A program made the translations under genes and the position numbers. 64,000 nt of DNA from the NCBI RefSeq assembly GCF_023015695.1, contig NZ_JALKAS010000002.1, positions 826,501 through 890,500 of the forward strand, written 5' to 3'. This DNA is from Jannaschia sp. S6380 (GTDB lineage Bacteria > Pseudomonadota > Alphaproteobacteria > Rhodobacterales > Rhodobacteraceae). Below the pieces are notes generated by a model. The model ran no database searches and was not told where the DNA came from. It saw only the letters and a program-made list of their open reading frames with translations. Position 1 is the stretch's first letter, and each line of letters starts with the position of its first letter. Of this stretch, positions 17,945-27,167 are shown piece by piece.

Positions 17945-18312
17945 TTTCCGCTAACCCTCTGATCTTAAATGATGTCCGGACATGAATGCCGCGAAGGCCC
18001 CGTCTTTTCCGCTGATACCTGCCCCGCCCGCCAAGGCGATTCCGGCGTGCCGTTCGCCGATCACCTGCGACCTGGACGAAGCGGGGGTCGCGCCTGCCAG
18101 CACGACCCCCCTGTCCCTCGGTTCCATGAGCCAAGGTAGATGTGACGTGTCCCGCGTTGTCCTTTCCGCCTGCCAACGGATCGGTGGGGATTGCTCGATC
18201 GCCACGGTTCCTGCCCGAGTTTATCGGTGCTTGTTGATCCATCGCATTGGGCGGTCTGCCGTCGCCCGTCGCTTCGGATGCTTCCCGTATGTCGGGCAAT
18301 TGAGGCAAGATC

Positions 18313-18341
18313 GTGTCCAATTCGGATTGAATTGCGGACAC
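18313..18341. repeat. Nested dyad in the pilin/transglycosylase intergenic region
   Basis: GTGTCC and GGACAC (outer arms) enclose AATTC and GAATT (inner arms), with a GC bulge on one side. Total arm length is eleven bases each. It could be an operator for a dimeric regulator or an RNA hairpin. It lies 209 bases upstream of the transglycosylase start. Confidence 0.45.
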
Positions 18342-18549
18342 TCGGCGAAAATTCCCGGATTGTCGGCTGCACGGCAACAACAGCGGCCGCGGCAGCGCCC
18401 CGTACGGCGCCGAACTCCGCCCGGTTCACGGCCGGCGCGGGGCAATTGTCACATGCCGGGCGCAAAATTCGCGAAGGCGATGACAGGGCGGGGCGGCGGA
18501 TGCCACATTGCCCGCAACAACAATCGCCAAAATGGCCGGGCAGTCAGAC

Positions 18550-19389
18550 ATGAAACCTATCCACGCAGCCGCGCTCGTCGGGGCGTTGTCGTTTGGCTGG
18601 CCTTCGGGGCCGGTCCAGGCCGAATTCACCTTCAAGCGGGTGCGGCCCCCGGCGGCGGACGCGTCGAACCGGATCAACATCCAGATCGACGCCGAGGCGT
18701 TCGCCGCGCAGTCGGCGCCGCGGCCCGGCATCCCGCAGGCGCCCGATACCCCGGCCACCCGGACGCGGCCCGCCGAACCGGCCGCGCGGTCGGATCACCA
18801 GGCGTGGTTCTGGTCGGCCATTTCGCCCGGCATCGCGCCGGAGCCCGGCCGGTTCCGCAAGGCGGCGCAGGTCGCCGCGCGTCCACCGGCCGGCAGCGGG
18901 ATCGCGGCTCCGTCATTGCAACACCTGCGCGCGATCGCCAGGGCGCATGGACCCGAGATACTGGCGCGCTCGGTTGGCACGCGGGTGTCGCCTGCGCTGG
19001 TGCTGGCGCTGATCTCGGTGGAATCGGCGGGGCGGACGGATGCCGTCTCCCACAAGGGTGCGGCGGGCCTGATGCAGCTGATCCCCGCCACCGCGGAACG
19101 GTTCGGCATCACCGATGCGCGCGATCCGGCGCAGAACATCCGTGCAGGCGTCGCCTATCTCGACTGGCTGATGTCCGAGTTCGGCAATGATCCGGTCCTG
19201 GCACTTGCGGGCTACAATGCCGGTGAAGGGGCCGTTCGGCGCTATGAAGGCGTTCCGCCCTATGGCGAGACGCGGGCCTACGTGCCGAAGGTCATGGCCG
19301 CCTGGAACGTCGCGCGCCTGATGTGCCGCACCCCGCCCGAGATGCCGGGGGACGGTTGCGTGTTCGAGACGTCGCTGGTCGACAGCTAG
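18550..19389 (+). CDS. Lytic transglycosylase (SLT domain)
   Basis: A 279-residue secreted protein. The first 24 residues form a signal peptide ending VQA. A Pro/Ala-rich linker runs to about residue 120, and the SLT domain fills residues 122-265. The catalytic Glu158 sits in ISVESAGR, followed by KGAAGLMQLIPATA and LALAGYNAGEGAV, the standard family 1 motifs. It should cut peptidoglycan glycan strands in the periplasm. Being divergent from the Tad genes, it may open the wall for pilus assembly, but that is only positional. An earlier in-frame ATG (18508) would add 14 residues; neither has a strong ribosome site. Confidence 0.88.
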   Translation: MKPIHAAALVGALSFGWPSGPVQAEFTFKRVRPPAADASNRINIQIDAEAFAAQSAPRPGIPQAPDTPATRTRPAEPAARSDHQAWFWSAISPGIAPEPGRFRKAAQVAARPPAGSGIAAPSLQHLRAIARAHGPEILARSVGTRVSPALVLALISVESAGRTDAVSHKGAAGLMQLIPATAERFGITDARDPAQNIRAGVAYLDWLMSEFGNDPVLALAGYNAGEGAVRRYEGVPPYGETRAYVPKVMAAWNVARLMCRTPPEMPGDGCVFETSLVDS

Positions 19390-19400
19390 CCGAACCGTGC

Positions 19401-19694
19401 CTATTCCACCACGTCCGACCAGTCGGCGTGCCTGCGCGCCTGCGCCTTGACGAAGGGGCAGAGCGCGATGACCCCGACCCCTTCGGCGCGCGCATCCGCG
19501 ACCATTCTGTGAGCCAGCACCAAACCGACGCCCCGGCCGCGAAACGCGTCCGGCACGCCGGTATGGTCGACGATGATCTTTGTCCGGCCCAGGCGCGAAT
19601 AGGTCATTTCCGCTTCCGCTCCGTCCGCGCGATAGACCCAGCGTCCGCCGCTCTCGCCGTCCTCGCGTGTGATGCGATCGGCGGGATCGGCCAT
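19401..19694 (-). CDS. GNAT family N-acetyltransferase (YjdJ-like, short)
   Basis: A 97-residue protein of the short GNAT class. It keeps the acetyl-CoA-binding part VPDAFRGRGVGLVLAH and a following HADW near the end, typical of the YjdJ/YidJ-like group (Gcn5-related). The substrate is unknown. Its ATG overlaps the scoB stop (TAATG), so it is co-translated with the CoA-transferase genes. It ends 11 bases from the convergent transglycosylase stop with no terminator between. Confidence 0.8.
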   Translation of the reverse strand: MADPADRITREDGESGGRWVYRADGAEAEMTYSRLGRTKIIVDHTGVPDAFRGRGVGLVLAHRMVADARAEGVGVIALCPFVKAQARRHADWSDVVE

Positions 19695-20317
19695 TAGACC
19701 AGCGTCGCCTCCGTCCGTTCGCGCAGCTCCGCCTCGGTCACGCCGTCGGCCAGTTCCACAAGCTTCAGGCCGCCCGCGACCACGTCCAGCACGCCCAGGT
19801 TCGTGATGATCCGGTCGACCACCCCCGTGCCGGTCAGCGGCAGGGTGCATTCGCGCAGGACCTTGGACTGCCCGTGCTTGTTGGCGTGGTCCATCACCAC
19901 GACCACGCGCCCCACGCCCGCGACCAGGTCCATCGCGCCGCCCATGCCCTTGACCAGCTTGCCGGGGATCATCCAGTTCGCGAGGTCGCCGTTCTCGGCC
20001 ACCTCCATCGCGCCCAGGATGGCGCAGGCGATCTTGCCGCCGCGGATCATCCCGAAAGACGTGGCGCTGTCGAAATAGGAGGTCCGCCGTAGCTCGGTGA
20101 TCGTCTGCTTGCCGGCGTTGATCAGGTCGGGGTCGACCGCATCTTCGGTCGGGAAGGGGCCCATGCCCAGCATCCCGTTCTCGGATTGCAGGGTGATGTC
20201 CTTGTCGCCCACGTAATTGGCCACCAGCGTCGGGATCCCGATGCCGAGGTTCACGTACATCCCGTCTTCCAGCTCCTCGGCCGCGCGCGCGGCCATCTGG
20301 TTGCGATCCCAGGGCAT
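19694..20317 (-). CDS. scoB: 3-oxoacid CoA-transferase subunit B
   Basis: A 207-residue beta subunit. The catalytic glutamate is Glu46 in LQSENGMLGMGP, with NLGIGIPTLVANYV before it. With ScoA it moves CoA from succinyl-CoA to acetoacetate or a similar 3-oxoacid, feeding ketone-body or butyrate-type carbon into central metabolism. The ATG overlaps the scoA stop (ATGA). The frame extends far upstream through scoA but without similarity, so the short start is right. Confidence 0.92.
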   Translation of the reverse strand: MPWDRNQMAARAAEELEDGMYVNLGIGIPTLVANYVGDKDITLQSENGMLGMGPFPTEDAVDPDLINAGKQTITELRRTSYFDSATSFGMIRGGKIACAILGAMEVAENGDLANWMIPGKLVKGMGGAMDLVAGVGRVVVVMDHANKHGQSKVLRECTLPLTGTGVVDRIITNLGVLDVVAGGLKLVELADGVTEAELRERTEATLV

Positions 20318-21015
20318 CAGCTTGCCTCCCGAATGGTGCGTTGCTCGATCCGCTTCTCGTGTTCGCCCTGGATGATGCGATGCACGTAGATGCCGGGCAG
20401 GTGGATGTGGTCGGGGTCGAGCGATCCGGTCTCGACGATCTCCTCGACCTCGACCACGCAGGTGCGTCCGCACATCGCGGCGGGCGGGTTGAAGTTCCGC
20501 GCGGTCTTGCGGAACACCAGGTTGCCCGTCGCGTCGGCCTTCCACGCCTTCACGATGGCCAGGTCCGCCACGATCCCGCGTTCCAGGATATAGTCCTGAC
20601 CGTCGAACTCCTTCACTTCCTTGCCGTCGGCGATGACGGTGCCGACGCCGGTCTTGGTGTAGAAGCCCGGGATGCCGCAGCCGCCGGCGCGCATGCGCTC
20701 GGCCAGCGTGCCCTGCGGCGTGAATTCCAGTTCCAGCTCGCCCGATAGGTACTGGCGCATGAATTCCGCGTTCTCGCCGACATAGGAGGAGATCATCTTC
20801 TTCACCTGCCGCGTCTGCAGCAGGATGCCGATGCCGAAATCGTCGACGCCGGCATTGTTGGACGCGAAGGTCAGGTCCTTCGTTCCGGCTTCCTTGATCG
20901 CCTGCAGCAGAAGCTCCGGGATGCCGCAGAGGCCGAATCCGCCCGCCGCGATCGTCATGCCATCCCGAAGGAGCCCGTCTAGGGCCTCCGCGGCCGAGCC
21001 GTAGACCTTCTTCAT
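20317..21015 (-). CDS. scoA: 3-oxoacid CoA-transferase subunit A
   Basis: A 232-residue alpha subunit of the CoA-transferase. The CoA-binding glycine loop is visible early on ([15 protein letters not shown]), followed by [16 protein letters not shown]. It lies at the head of a scoA-scoB-GNAT transcript. The ATG is preceded by AAGGGGCGG. Upstream, the sequence CGCCTGCACCGG is repeated 18 bases apart (21035-21064), a possible regulator site. Confidence 0.92.
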   Translation of the reverse strand: MKKVYGSAAEALDGLLRDGMTIAAGGFGLCGIPELLLQAIKEAGTKDLTFASNNAGVDDFGIGILLQTRQVKKMISSYVGENAEFMRQYLSGELELEFTPQGTLAERMRAGGCGIPGFYTKTGVGTVIADGKEVKEFDGQDYILERGIVADLAIVKAWKADATGNLVFRKTARNFNPPAAMCGRTCVVEVEEIVETGSLDPDHIHLPGIYVHRIIQGEHEKRIEQRTIREAS

Positions 21016-21034
21016 ATCCGCCCCTTCCCGATTG

Positions 21035-21064
21035 CGCCTGCACCGGTCGTATCGCCTGCACCGG
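21035..21064. repeat. Direct repeat upstream of scoA
   Basis: Two perfect copies of the 12-mer CGCCTGCACCGG start at 21035 and 21053, 18 bases apart, 20 bases upstream of the scoA start. Tandem sites on nearly the same face of the helix suggest an operator, but no regulator gene lies nearby. Confidence 0.4.
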
Positions 21065-21111
21065 ACGGTTTCAATCCGCCCCCGCGTCCCGGCGCGCGGG
21101 CGGCCCGGGCC

Positions 21112-22212
21112 CTAGCCGCGCAATGCCTCGGCTATCTGCGCGAGCTGCCCTTCGGCGAATGCGTCGAAGGCCGGGCCCGGCTGCCGCTTCGTGAAAGTGT
21201 CGGCAAACGGATCGGCTGCGATGGTTGCGGAGCGGGCCATCGTCGCGACGACGCCATGTGCGCAGAACGGAACGTAGACCTCCGAATATCCGCCCTCGTG
21301 CGCCAACATCACGCGGCCGTCGCAGATATCGTCCGCCAGATCCATCACCTGCGACGTCATCATTCGGAACGTCTCGGCCGTGGCCAGCATCCGGCCCAAC
21401 GGGTCGATTACGGCCGCGTCGAGGCCGCAGGCCACGATGATTATCTCGGGTGCATGCGCGCGGATCGCGGGCAGGACGAGGCGTTCCATCGCGGCCAGAT
21501 ACGTCCGGTGGCCGGCCCCCGGCGGCAGCGGGACGTTCAGGTTTGTGCCATGTGCGCCGCGCACGTCGAAGCCGCCGGTGTCCAGCGGATAGTTCCGCTC
21601 CTGATGGATCGACACGGTCAGGATGTCGGGATCGTCCAGAAAGATCGCCTCCGTCCCGTTGCCATGATGGACGTCCCAGTCCAGCACCGCGACACGGGCG
21701 CACTGGTCGCGTGCACGGGCGCGTTCGATCGCAAGCGCGATGTTGGCCAGCAGGCAGAATCCGTTGGGCCGGTCGGGCAGGCAGTGGTGCCCCGGCGGGC
21801 GCGACAGGGCATAGGCGTTGGCCATGTCGCCCGCCAGCACGGCCTCGACCGCGTCCGCGACCAGCCCGGCGGACAGGGCCGCGATCTCGTAGCCGCCGGG
21901 CCCGAACGGCGCGCGCAGGCCCAGCTCGCCGCCCCCCGCTTCGGACGCGGCGGCGAAGGCGTCCAGATAGTCCGCCGGGTGGACGCGCAGCAGATCCTCG
22001 CGCGTGAGGGGCGGGGCGGTGCGCTCCTCGAGTTCGGCCATAAGGCCGGTCACGCGCAGCAGGTTGACCAAGCGCCGCTTGGTCTCGGGGTTCTCTGGCA
22101 GGCCGCCGCCGCCGGCGATCGGCTGGACCAGCCCGCCGACCGGCGCCATCTGCGCGTAGTTGCCGCCGCCATGCCAGAGGCAGCGTTCATCATGGAAGAA
22201 ACCAGTCGCCAT
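21112..22212 (-). CDS. Histone deacetylase-like amidohydrolase
   Basis: A 366-residue class II histone-deacetylase-fold enzyme. Zinc and catalytic motifs are present: SRPPGHHC (His142-His143), LDWDVHHGNG (Asp178, Asp180, His182) and LAHEGGYSE. Bacterial members remove acetyl groups from small molecules such as acetylpolyamines, or in some cases from proteins. The N-terminal loop GGGNYAQMAPVGGLVQP is typical of the proteobacterial class II group. It is followed by scoA 96 bases later on the same strand. The substrate cannot be told. Confidence 0.85.
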   Translation of the reverse strand: MATGFFHDERCLWHGGGNYAQMAPVGGLVQPIAGGGGLPENPETKRRLVNLLRVTGLMAELEERTAPPLTREDLLRVHPADYLDAFAAASEAGGGELGLRAPFGPGGYEIAALSAGLVADAVEAVLAGDMANAYALSRPPGHHCLPDRPNGFCLLANIALAIERARARDQCARVAVLDWDVHHGNGTEAIFLDDPDILTVSIHQERNYPLDTGGFDVRGAHGTNLNVPLPPGAGHRTYLAAMERLVLPAIRAHAPEIIIVACGLDAAVIDPLGRMLATAETFRMMTSQVMDLADDICDGRVMLAHEGGYSEVYVPFCAHGVVATMARSATIAADPFADTFTKRQPGPAFDAFAEGQLAQIAEALRG

Positions 22213-22228
22213 CGTTCACCTCCGGGTG

Positions 22229-22257
22229 GGCGGTTTCGCGTAGGGTGGGAAACCGCC
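22229..22257 (-). terminator. Stem-loop after glyA
   Basis: Nine-base arms GGCGGTTTC and GAAACCGCC with an eleven-base loop lie 29 bases after the glyA stop and just upstream of the deacetylase-like gene. No U run follows. It may end the glyA transcript. Confidence 0.55.
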
Positions 22258-22286
22258 GTCCGAAAGTCACGCCCGAACCGGCCGGG

Positions 22287-23582
22287 TCAGAGACCGGGAT
22301 AGACGGGGAACCGGTCGCACAGGGCCTGGACCTTCGCCTTGACGGTCGCTTCCACCCGGTCGTTGCCGTCGGGTCCGTTCGCGGCCAGACCGTCGACCAC
22401 CTCGACGATCAGGTCCCCGATCTCGCGGAACTCGGTCTCACCGAAGCCGCGCGTGGTTCCCGCCGGAGAGCCGAGGCGGATGCCAGAGGTGACCGTCGGT
22501 TTTTCGTCGTCGAATGGGATGCCGTTCTTGTTGCAGGTGATGTGCGCCCGGCCCAGCGCGGCCTCGGTCGCGTTGCCCTTGACGCCCTTGGGGCGCAGGT
22601 CGACCAGCATCAGGTGCGTGTCGGTGCCGCCGGTGACGATATCCAGCCCGCCGCGCATCAGCTGGTCGGCCAGGGCCTGCGCATTGGCGATCACCTGCGT
22701 TTGATAGTCCTTGAAACCGGGGCGCAGCGCCTCGCCGAAGGCCACGGCCTTGCCGGCGATGACATGCATCAGGGGGCCGCCCTGGATGCCCGGGAAGATG
22801 GCAGAGTTCACCTTCTTCGCGATCCCCTCGTCATCGGTCAGGATCATGCCACCGCGCGGGCCGCGCAGGGTCTTGTGCGTCGTCGTCGTCGCGACATGCG
22901 CGTGCGGGAAGGGCGAAGGGTAGTGACCGCTGGCCACGAGCCCGGCGAAATGCGCCATGTCCACCAGCAGGTAGGCGCCGACGCTGTCGGCGATCTCGCG
23001 CATGCGGGCGAAGTCGATGATCCGCGGGATCGCGCTGCCACCGGCGATGATCATTTTCGGCTGATGCTCCGTGGCGAGGTCCTGCACCTGGTCGTAGTCC
23101 AGCGTCAGATCTTGGCGCCGCACGCCGTACTGGACGGCGTTGAACCACTTGCCCGACTGGTTCGGACGTGCGCCATGGGTCAGGTGACCGCCCGCGTCGA
23201 GCGACATGCCGAGGATCGTGTCGCCCGGCTGCAGCAGCGCGGTATAGACGCCCTGGTTGGCCTGGGACCCAGAATTCGGCTGGACGTTCGCGAAGCCGCA
23301 GCCGAACAGCGCCTTGGCCCGCTCGATCGCCAGCTCCTCGGCAAGGTCGACATATTGGCAGCCGCCATAGTAGCGGCGGCCCGGATACCCTTCGGCATAT
23401 TTGTTGGTCATGACGCCGCCCTGCGCCTCCATCACGGCGCGGCTGACGATGTTCTCGGATGCGATCAGCTCGATCTCGTCGCGCTGGCGGCCTAGCTCCC
23501 GTCGGGTGGCTTCGGCAATCTCGGGATCGGTCTCGGCCAGCGTTGCGGTGAAGAAGGTCTGATCGCGGTGAGGGGCGTTCAT
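22287..23582 (-). CDS. glyA: Serine hydroxymethyltransferase
   Basis: A 431-residue PLP enzyme that makes glycine and 5,10-methylene-THF from serine and THF. The PLP lysine is Lys237 in [14 protein letters not shown]. The [15 protein letters not shown] motif is at residues 60-74. The ATG at 23582 follows GGAG by eight bases; upstream in-frame codons are not family-like. It is divergent from nadK with a 161-base gap. I looked for a glycine-type riboswitch there and saw none. Confidence 0.97.
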   Translation of the reverse strand: MNAPHRDQTFFTATLAETDPEIAEATRRELGRQRDEIELIASENIVSRAVMEAQGGVMTNKYAEGYPGRRYYGGCQYVDLAEELAIERAKALFGCGFANVQPNSGSQANQGVYTALLQPGDTILGMSLDAGGHLTHGARPNQSGKWFNAVQYGVRRQDLTLDYDQVQDLATEHQPKMIIAGGSAIPRIIDFARMREIADSVGAYLLVDMAHFAGLVASGHYPSPFPHAHVATTTTHKTLRGPRGGMILTDDEGIAKKVNSAIFPGIQGGPLMHVIAGKAVAFGEALRPGFKDYQTQVIANAQALADQLMRGGLDIVTGGTDTHLMLVDLRPKGVKGNATEAALGRAHITCNKNGIPFDDEKPTVTSGIRLGSPAGTTRGFGETEFREIGDLIVEVVDGLAANGPDGNDRVEATVKAKVQALCDRFPVYPGL

Positions 23583-23743
23583 GGCATGCACTCCGGGGTC
23601 AAGGACTGGCCGGGTGATACGCCGCCCGACGCCGACATGAAAGCGACCAAAACGGCGCATCCGGGATCGGGCACGACCCGGACGGGTGCCTTGCCTTTCG
23701 GGCCCACGCGCGACAACCCTGTTTCGAAACCCGGACGGACCGC

Positions 23744-24511
23744 ATGCCCCGCGCCAAGAACATCGCCTTCCTCGCCTCGGAGACGCCCGAGGCGCAGACT
23801 GCCCTGACCCGCCTGACCGGGCGCTACGGGCAGACCCCGTTGGAGGAGGCGGCGATCATCGTCGCGTTGGGCGGGGACGGCTTCATGCTGCAGACCCTGC
23901 ACGGCACGATGCATGTCGACGCGCCGGTCTATGGCATGAACCGGGGCACGGTCGGGTTCCTGATGAACGATTACCGCGAGACCGGACTGACCGGCCGGCT
24001 GGCCCGCGCCGAGGAGGCGGCGATCAACCCCTTGAAGATGGTCGCGACCCGGATGAACGGCGAGATCGTGGAGGCCCTGGCGATCAACGAGGTCTCGCTC
24101 CTGCGGGCGGGGGCGCAGGCGGCGCGTCTGCGGATCAGCGTCGATGATCGCGTGCGGATGGAGGAGCTGGTCTGCGACGGCGCGCTGGTCGCGACGCCGG
24201 CCGGGTCGACCGCCTACAACTATTCCGCGCACGGCCCGATCCTGCCGATCGGGTCGGAGGTGCTGGCGCTGACGGCGATGTCGGCGTTCCGGCCGCGCCG
24301 CTGGCGCGGTGCGCTTCTGCCCAAGTCGGCGCGGGTTCGCCTCGACGTACTGACGCCGGGCAAGCGCCCGATGATGGCCGAGGCGGATGGGCAATCGGTG
24401 CGCGACGTCGTCTCGGTCGAGGTGGCAAGCGAGCCAGCCGTCCGCCACCGCCTGCTGTTCGATCCCGGTCACGGGTTGGAGGAGCGACTTCTGCGCGAGC
24501 AGTTTACCTGA
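23744..24511 (+). CDS. nadK: NAD kinase
   Basis: A 255-residue NAD kinase. The catalytic GGDG motif is at residues 43-46 ([10 protein letters not shown]). The NE-containing [10 protein letters not shown] and the [15 protein letters not shown] motif that binds NAD are both present. It makes NADP from NAD with ATP in the cytosol. A ten-base-pair hairpin after the stop (24513-24541) probably ends its transcript. Length and motifs are normal. Confidence 0.95.
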   Translation: MPRAKNIAFLASETPEAQTALTRLTGRYGQTPLEEAAIIVALGGDGFMLQTLHGTMHVDAPVYGMNRGTVGFLMNDYRETGLTGRLARAEEAAINPLKMVATRMNGEIVEALAINEVSLLRAGAQAARLRISVDDRVRMEELVCDGALVATPAGSTAYNYSAHGPILPIGSEVLALTAMSAFRPRRWRGALLPKSARVRLDVLTPGKRPMMAEADGQSVRDVVSVEVASEPAVRHRLLFDPGHGLEERLLREQFT

Positions 24512-24512
24512 C

Positions 24513-24541
24513 GGCGCCCGGCTTTGGCCCGCCGGGGCGCC
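24513..24541 (+). terminator. Hairpin after nadK
   Basis: Arms GGCGCCC and GGGCGCC with an inner GGC/GCC pair form a ten-base-pair stem broken by one bulge. It starts one base after the nadK stop. It is followed directly by the extragenic element at 24541-24577, not by a U run. Confidence 0.55.
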
Positions 24542-24577
24542 GCCCCGGACCCCGAGGTATTTGCGGCCAGAGGAAGC
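24541..24577 (+). repeat. Conserved Rhodobacterales extragenic element (candidate)
   Basis: The stretch with CGGACCCCGAGGTATTTGC and GGCCAGAGGAAG resembles a short sequence (of the form CGGAGTATTT...GGCCAGATGAAG) that I recall from many gene ends in Rhodobacterales genomes. Only one copy is in the window, so the repeat claim rests on memory. Confidence 0.4.
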
Positions 24578-24647
24578 ACCCCGCGCCTGCGCCTTGCGAC
24601 CGGGGCCCGCACGGGACTACATGCGCCGCGACGTCCTGGAGAAAGCC

Positions 24648-26357
24648 ATGCCCCGCACGCTCATCACTTCGGCCATTCCCTATATCAACGGGATCAAGCA
24701 TCTCGGGAACCTGATCGGCAGTCAGCTTCCGGCGGATCTCTATGCCCGCTATGTCCGCGCGCGGGGGCACGAGGTCATGTTCATCTGCGCCACCGACGAA
24801 CATGGCACGCCTGCGGAACTGGCGGCCAAGAAGGCCGGGAAGCCGGTCGCGGAATATTGCGCCGAGATGTGGCAGGTGCAGAAGGATCTGGCTGACGGTT
24901 TCCGCCTGTCCTTCGATCATTTCGGCCGGTCGAGCAGCCCGCAGAACCACCGCCTGACGCAGCATTTCGCGGGCAGGTTGGATGAGGCCGGCCTGATCGA
25001 GGAGCGGTCGGAGCGGCAGGTTTATTCCAAGGCGGACGGGCGGTTCCTGCCGGACCGGTATATCGAGGGGACCTGTCCGAACTGCGGCTATGAGCGCGCG
25101 CGGGGGGATCAGTGCGAGAACTGCACCAAGCAGCTGGATCCGACGGATCTGATCGCGCCACGTTCAGCGATCAGCGGCAGCACCGATCTGGAGGTGCGCG
25201 AGACGAAGCATCTCTACCTGTTGCAGTCCAAGCTGCGCGACCGGCTCGACGCCTGGATCGACGGGCAGGAGGGCTGGCCCGTCCTGACCACGTCGATCGC
25301 CAAGAAGTGGCTGCATGACGGGGACGGATTGCAGGATCGCGGCATCACGCGCGACCTCGACTGGGGCATCCCGGTTCGGAAGGGCGACGTGCCCTGGCCG
25401 GGGATGGAGGGCAAGGTCTTCTATGTCTGGTTCGACGCGCCGATCGAGTACATCGCCGGCACCGCCGAATGGGCGGATGCGACGGGCGGCGATTGGGAGC
25501 GTTGGTGGCGCGCCGACAAGGGGGCGGAGGACGTCCGCTACGTCCAGTTCATGGGCAAGGACAACGTGCCGTTCCATACGCTGTCCTTCCCGGCGACGAT
25601 CCTGGGGTCGGGCGAGCCGTGGAAGACGGTCGATTACCTGAAGTCCTTCAATTACCTGAACTATGACGGCGGCCAGTTTTCGACCAGCCAGGGCCGTGGC
25701 GTGTTCATGGACCAGGCGCTGTCGATCCTGCCGGCGGATTACTGGCGCTGGTGGCTCCTGTCGCATGTCCCCGAAAGCAGCGACACCGAGTTCACGTGGG
25801 CGCGGTTCCAGGCCGACGTGAACAAGGATCTGGCCGACGTGCTGGGCAATTTCGTCAGCCGGGTGACCAAGTTCTGCCGTTCGAAGTTCGGCGAGGCCGT
25901 GCCCGAAGGTGGTGCATGGGGCGAGGCGGAGCGGGCGTTGGTCGCGCGTCTGGCCGAAGGTCTGACGCGCTACGAGGGCCATATGGACGCCATCGAGATC
26001 CGCAAGGCCGCGGCGGAATTGCGCGGCCTTTGGGTCGCGGGGAACGAATACCTGCAGGAGGCGGCGCCCTGGTCGACTTTCAAAACCGATCCGGATCTTG
26101 CGGCGATGCAGATCCGTCTGGGGCTGAACCTGATCCGGTTCTATGCCGTCCTGTCGGCGCCATTCATCCCGGACGCCGCGCAGGCAATGCTGCGGGCGAT
26201 GGGGGACGAGGGTGCGGGCTGGCCCGATGACGTGGATGACGCGCTGGCCGCACTCGGCCCGGGCCATGCCTTTGCCGTGCCGGAGGTGCTGTTCGCCAAG
26301 ATCACAGACGCGCAGCGCGAGGAATGGGAGGCGCGTTTCGCCGGCACCCGGGCATGA
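24648..26357 (+). CDS. metG: Methionine--tRNA ligase
   Basis: A 569-residue class I synthetase. The HIGH motif appears as HLGN at residues 18-21. A zinc knuckle is seen in [17 protein letters not shown]. The place of the KMSKS loop reads [11 protein letters not shown], so the usual lysines are absent; other Rhodobacterales MetRS proteins carry KFSTSQ-type sequences as far as I recall. There is no C-terminal EMAP/tRNA-binding domain. The ATG at 24648 follows GGAG by seven bases; an ATG 27 bases upstream is in frame but with a weaker site. It overlaps the next gene. Confidence 0.95.
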   Translation: MPRTLITSAIPYINGIKHLGNLIGSQLPADLYARYVRARGHEVMFICATDEHGTPAELAAKKAGKPVAEYCAEMWQVQKDLADGFRLSFDHFGRSSSPQNHRLTQHFAGRLDEAGLIEERSERQVYSKADGRFLPDRYIEGTCPNCGYERARGDQCENCTKQLDPTDLIAPRSAISGSTDLEVRETKHLYLLQSKLRDRLDAWIDGQEGWPVLTTSIAKKWLHDGDGLQDRGITRDLDWGIPVRKGDVPWPGMEGKVFYVWFDAPIEYIAGTAEWADATGGDWERWWRADKGAEDVRYVQFMGKDNVPFHTLSFPATILGSGEPWKTVDYLKSFNYLNYDGGQFSTSQGRGVFMDQALSILPADYWRWWLLSHVPESSDTEFTWARFQADVNKDLADVLGNFVSRVTKFCRSKFGEAVPEGGAWGEAERALVARLAEGLTRYEGHMDAIEIRKAAAELRGLWVAGNEYLQEAAPWSTFKTDPDLAAMQIRLGLNLIRFYAVLSAPFIPDAAQAMLRAMGDEGAGWPDDVDDALAALGPGHAFAVPEVLFAKITDAQREEWEARFAGTRA

Positions 26358-26725
26358 GTCGGTTGGGCGCGGTCGCGTTGCTCGTTCCCGACTACGACGA
26401 GGCCATCGCCGTCTCCCGCGCGCTGGACTGGCGGGTGGAGGAGGACGAGGACCAGTGGCGCAAGCGCTGGGTCACCGTCGCGGGCGGAGAGGCCCGGATT
26501 TTGCTGGCCCGTGCGGAGGGCGCCGAGCAGATGGCCGCCATCGGTGCCCAGTTCGGCGGGCGGGTGGGGCTTTTCCTGCGGAGCGACGACTTCGCCGGCG
26601 ACGCCCGGCGGATCGAGGCCGCCGGTGGCACCTTCGAGGAAGCGCCGCGCGTCGAACCTTACGGCACCGTCGCCGTCTGGCGCGACCCCTGGGGCAACCG
26701 GTGGGATCTGATCGAACCTGCCTGA
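26354..26725 (+). CDS. VOC (glyoxalase/bleomycin resistance) superfamily protein
   Basis: A 123-residue single-unit VOC protein. The beta-alpha-beta-beta-beta pattern is visible: a start [17 protein letters not shown] and an end [15 protein letters not shown]. Most VOC enzymes bind a metal, but the expected His/Glu ligands are not obvious here and no function can be named. The start codon overlaps the metG stop as ATGA, so it is translated together with metG. Confidence 0.85.
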   Translation: MSRLGAVALLVPDYDEAIAVSRALDWRVEEDEDQWRKRWVTVAGGEARILLARAEGAEQMAAIGAQFGGRVGLFLRSDDFAGDARRIEAAGGTFEEAPRVEPYGTVAVWRDPWGNRWDLIEPA

Positions 26726-26787
26726 AGGTATCGCGGGAACGCAAAACTGGCTGGAACGTTATGGGAACATCCACCACAGGAGTTCCC

Positions 26788-27009
26788 ATGGACAAGACGA
26801 CCCAGACCCCCAAGCAGGACGCCCCCGGCAACGCCGACAAGGACCCCGATGACTGGACCACCGGCGACGAGCCGATGACCGGTGCGCAGGCGAGCTATCT
26901 CAAGACCCTGTCGGAGGAAGCCGGCGAGACTTTCGACCCGGACATGACCAAGGCCGAGGCGTCGAAACGCATCGACGCGCTTCAGGAGCGGACTGGTCGC
27001 GGCGCCTGA
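26788..27009 (+). CDS. DUF3072 family small protein
   Basis: A 73-residue acidic protein with the DUF3072 pattern: MTGAQASYLKTLSEEAGE followed by TKAEASKRIDALQ, preceded by a disordered Asp/Pro-rich start. Its function is unknown. The pattern resembles the SAP or Rho N-type helix-extended-loop-helix motif seen in nucleic acid-binding proteins. The ATG at 26788 has AGGAG six bases upstream. It lies just before a heat-shock gene. Confidence 0.8.
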   Translation: MDKTTQTPKQDAPGNADKDPDDWTTGDEPMTGAQASYLKTLSEEAGETFDPDMTKAEASKRIDALQERTGRGA

Positions 27010-27037
27010 TCGCGCATCCCGGCATCCGCGACACGGA

Positions 27038-27069
27038 CCCCTTGAACGGCAGGCCGGGACATCCCAAAT
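27038..27069 (+). promoter_or_regulatory. Sigma-32 (RpoH) type promoter of hsp20
   Basis: CCCCTTGAA at 27038-27046 matches the sigma-32 -35 consensus and CCCAAAT at 27063-27069 fits its -10, with a 16-base spacer. It is about 100 bases upstream of the hsp20 start, so a leader of 60-70 bases is expected. This fits a heat-shock-induced gene. Confidence 0.7.
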
Positions 27070-27109
27070 CTGTGGCGTCGGACGCCTTATCGGGTCCGGC
27101 GCAACCAGG

Positions 27110-27136
27110 GGCCCCCGTCCGCGCGAGGAGGGGGCC
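27110..27136 (+). promoter_or_regulatory. 5' UTR stem-loop of hsp20
   Basis: GGCCCCC pairs with GGGGGCC, with an inner TCC/GGA stem and a GCGCGA loop. The right arm contains AGGAGG, which would serve as the ribosome site of an in-frame ATG at 27141. Melting on heating would expose it. The preferred start at 27168 has its own AAAAGGA site outside the hairpin. Confidence 0.4.
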
Positions 27137-27167
27137 GTGAATGTATCGCTTTGAAAAGGATGCAGAT

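Larger units (their letters stand above)
17801..18549. other. 749-base intergenic region between the pilin-like gene and the transglycosylase
   Basis: I see no convincing gene here; the open frames on both strands have no protein-like pattern. It should hold the promoters of both divergent genes. Visible elements are a TTAA-N7-TGAA sequence at 17930-17944 (one base from the CtrA consensus TTAA-N7-TTAA), a perfect 12-base palindrome ATGTCCGGACAT at 17972-17983, and a nested dyad at 18313-18341. It is less G/C-biased than the genes around it from 18300 to 18540. Confidence 0.6.

Noticed and set aside
17829..18380. Possible 183-residue - strand gene and a shorter frame at 17951-18127 upstream of the pilin-like gene
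   Set aside because: No family pattern, no ribosome site and low hydrophobic periodicity; the region reads better as regulatory DNA.
20318..21061. An open extension in front of scoB suggesting a fused CoA-transferase
   Set aside because: The extension is out of frame with scoA and Arg/His-rich; both subunits are complete as separate genes.
23583..23743. Possible riboswitch in the glyA leader
   Set aside because: No glycine, SAM or THF riboswitch pattern could be seen in the 161-base divergent gap.
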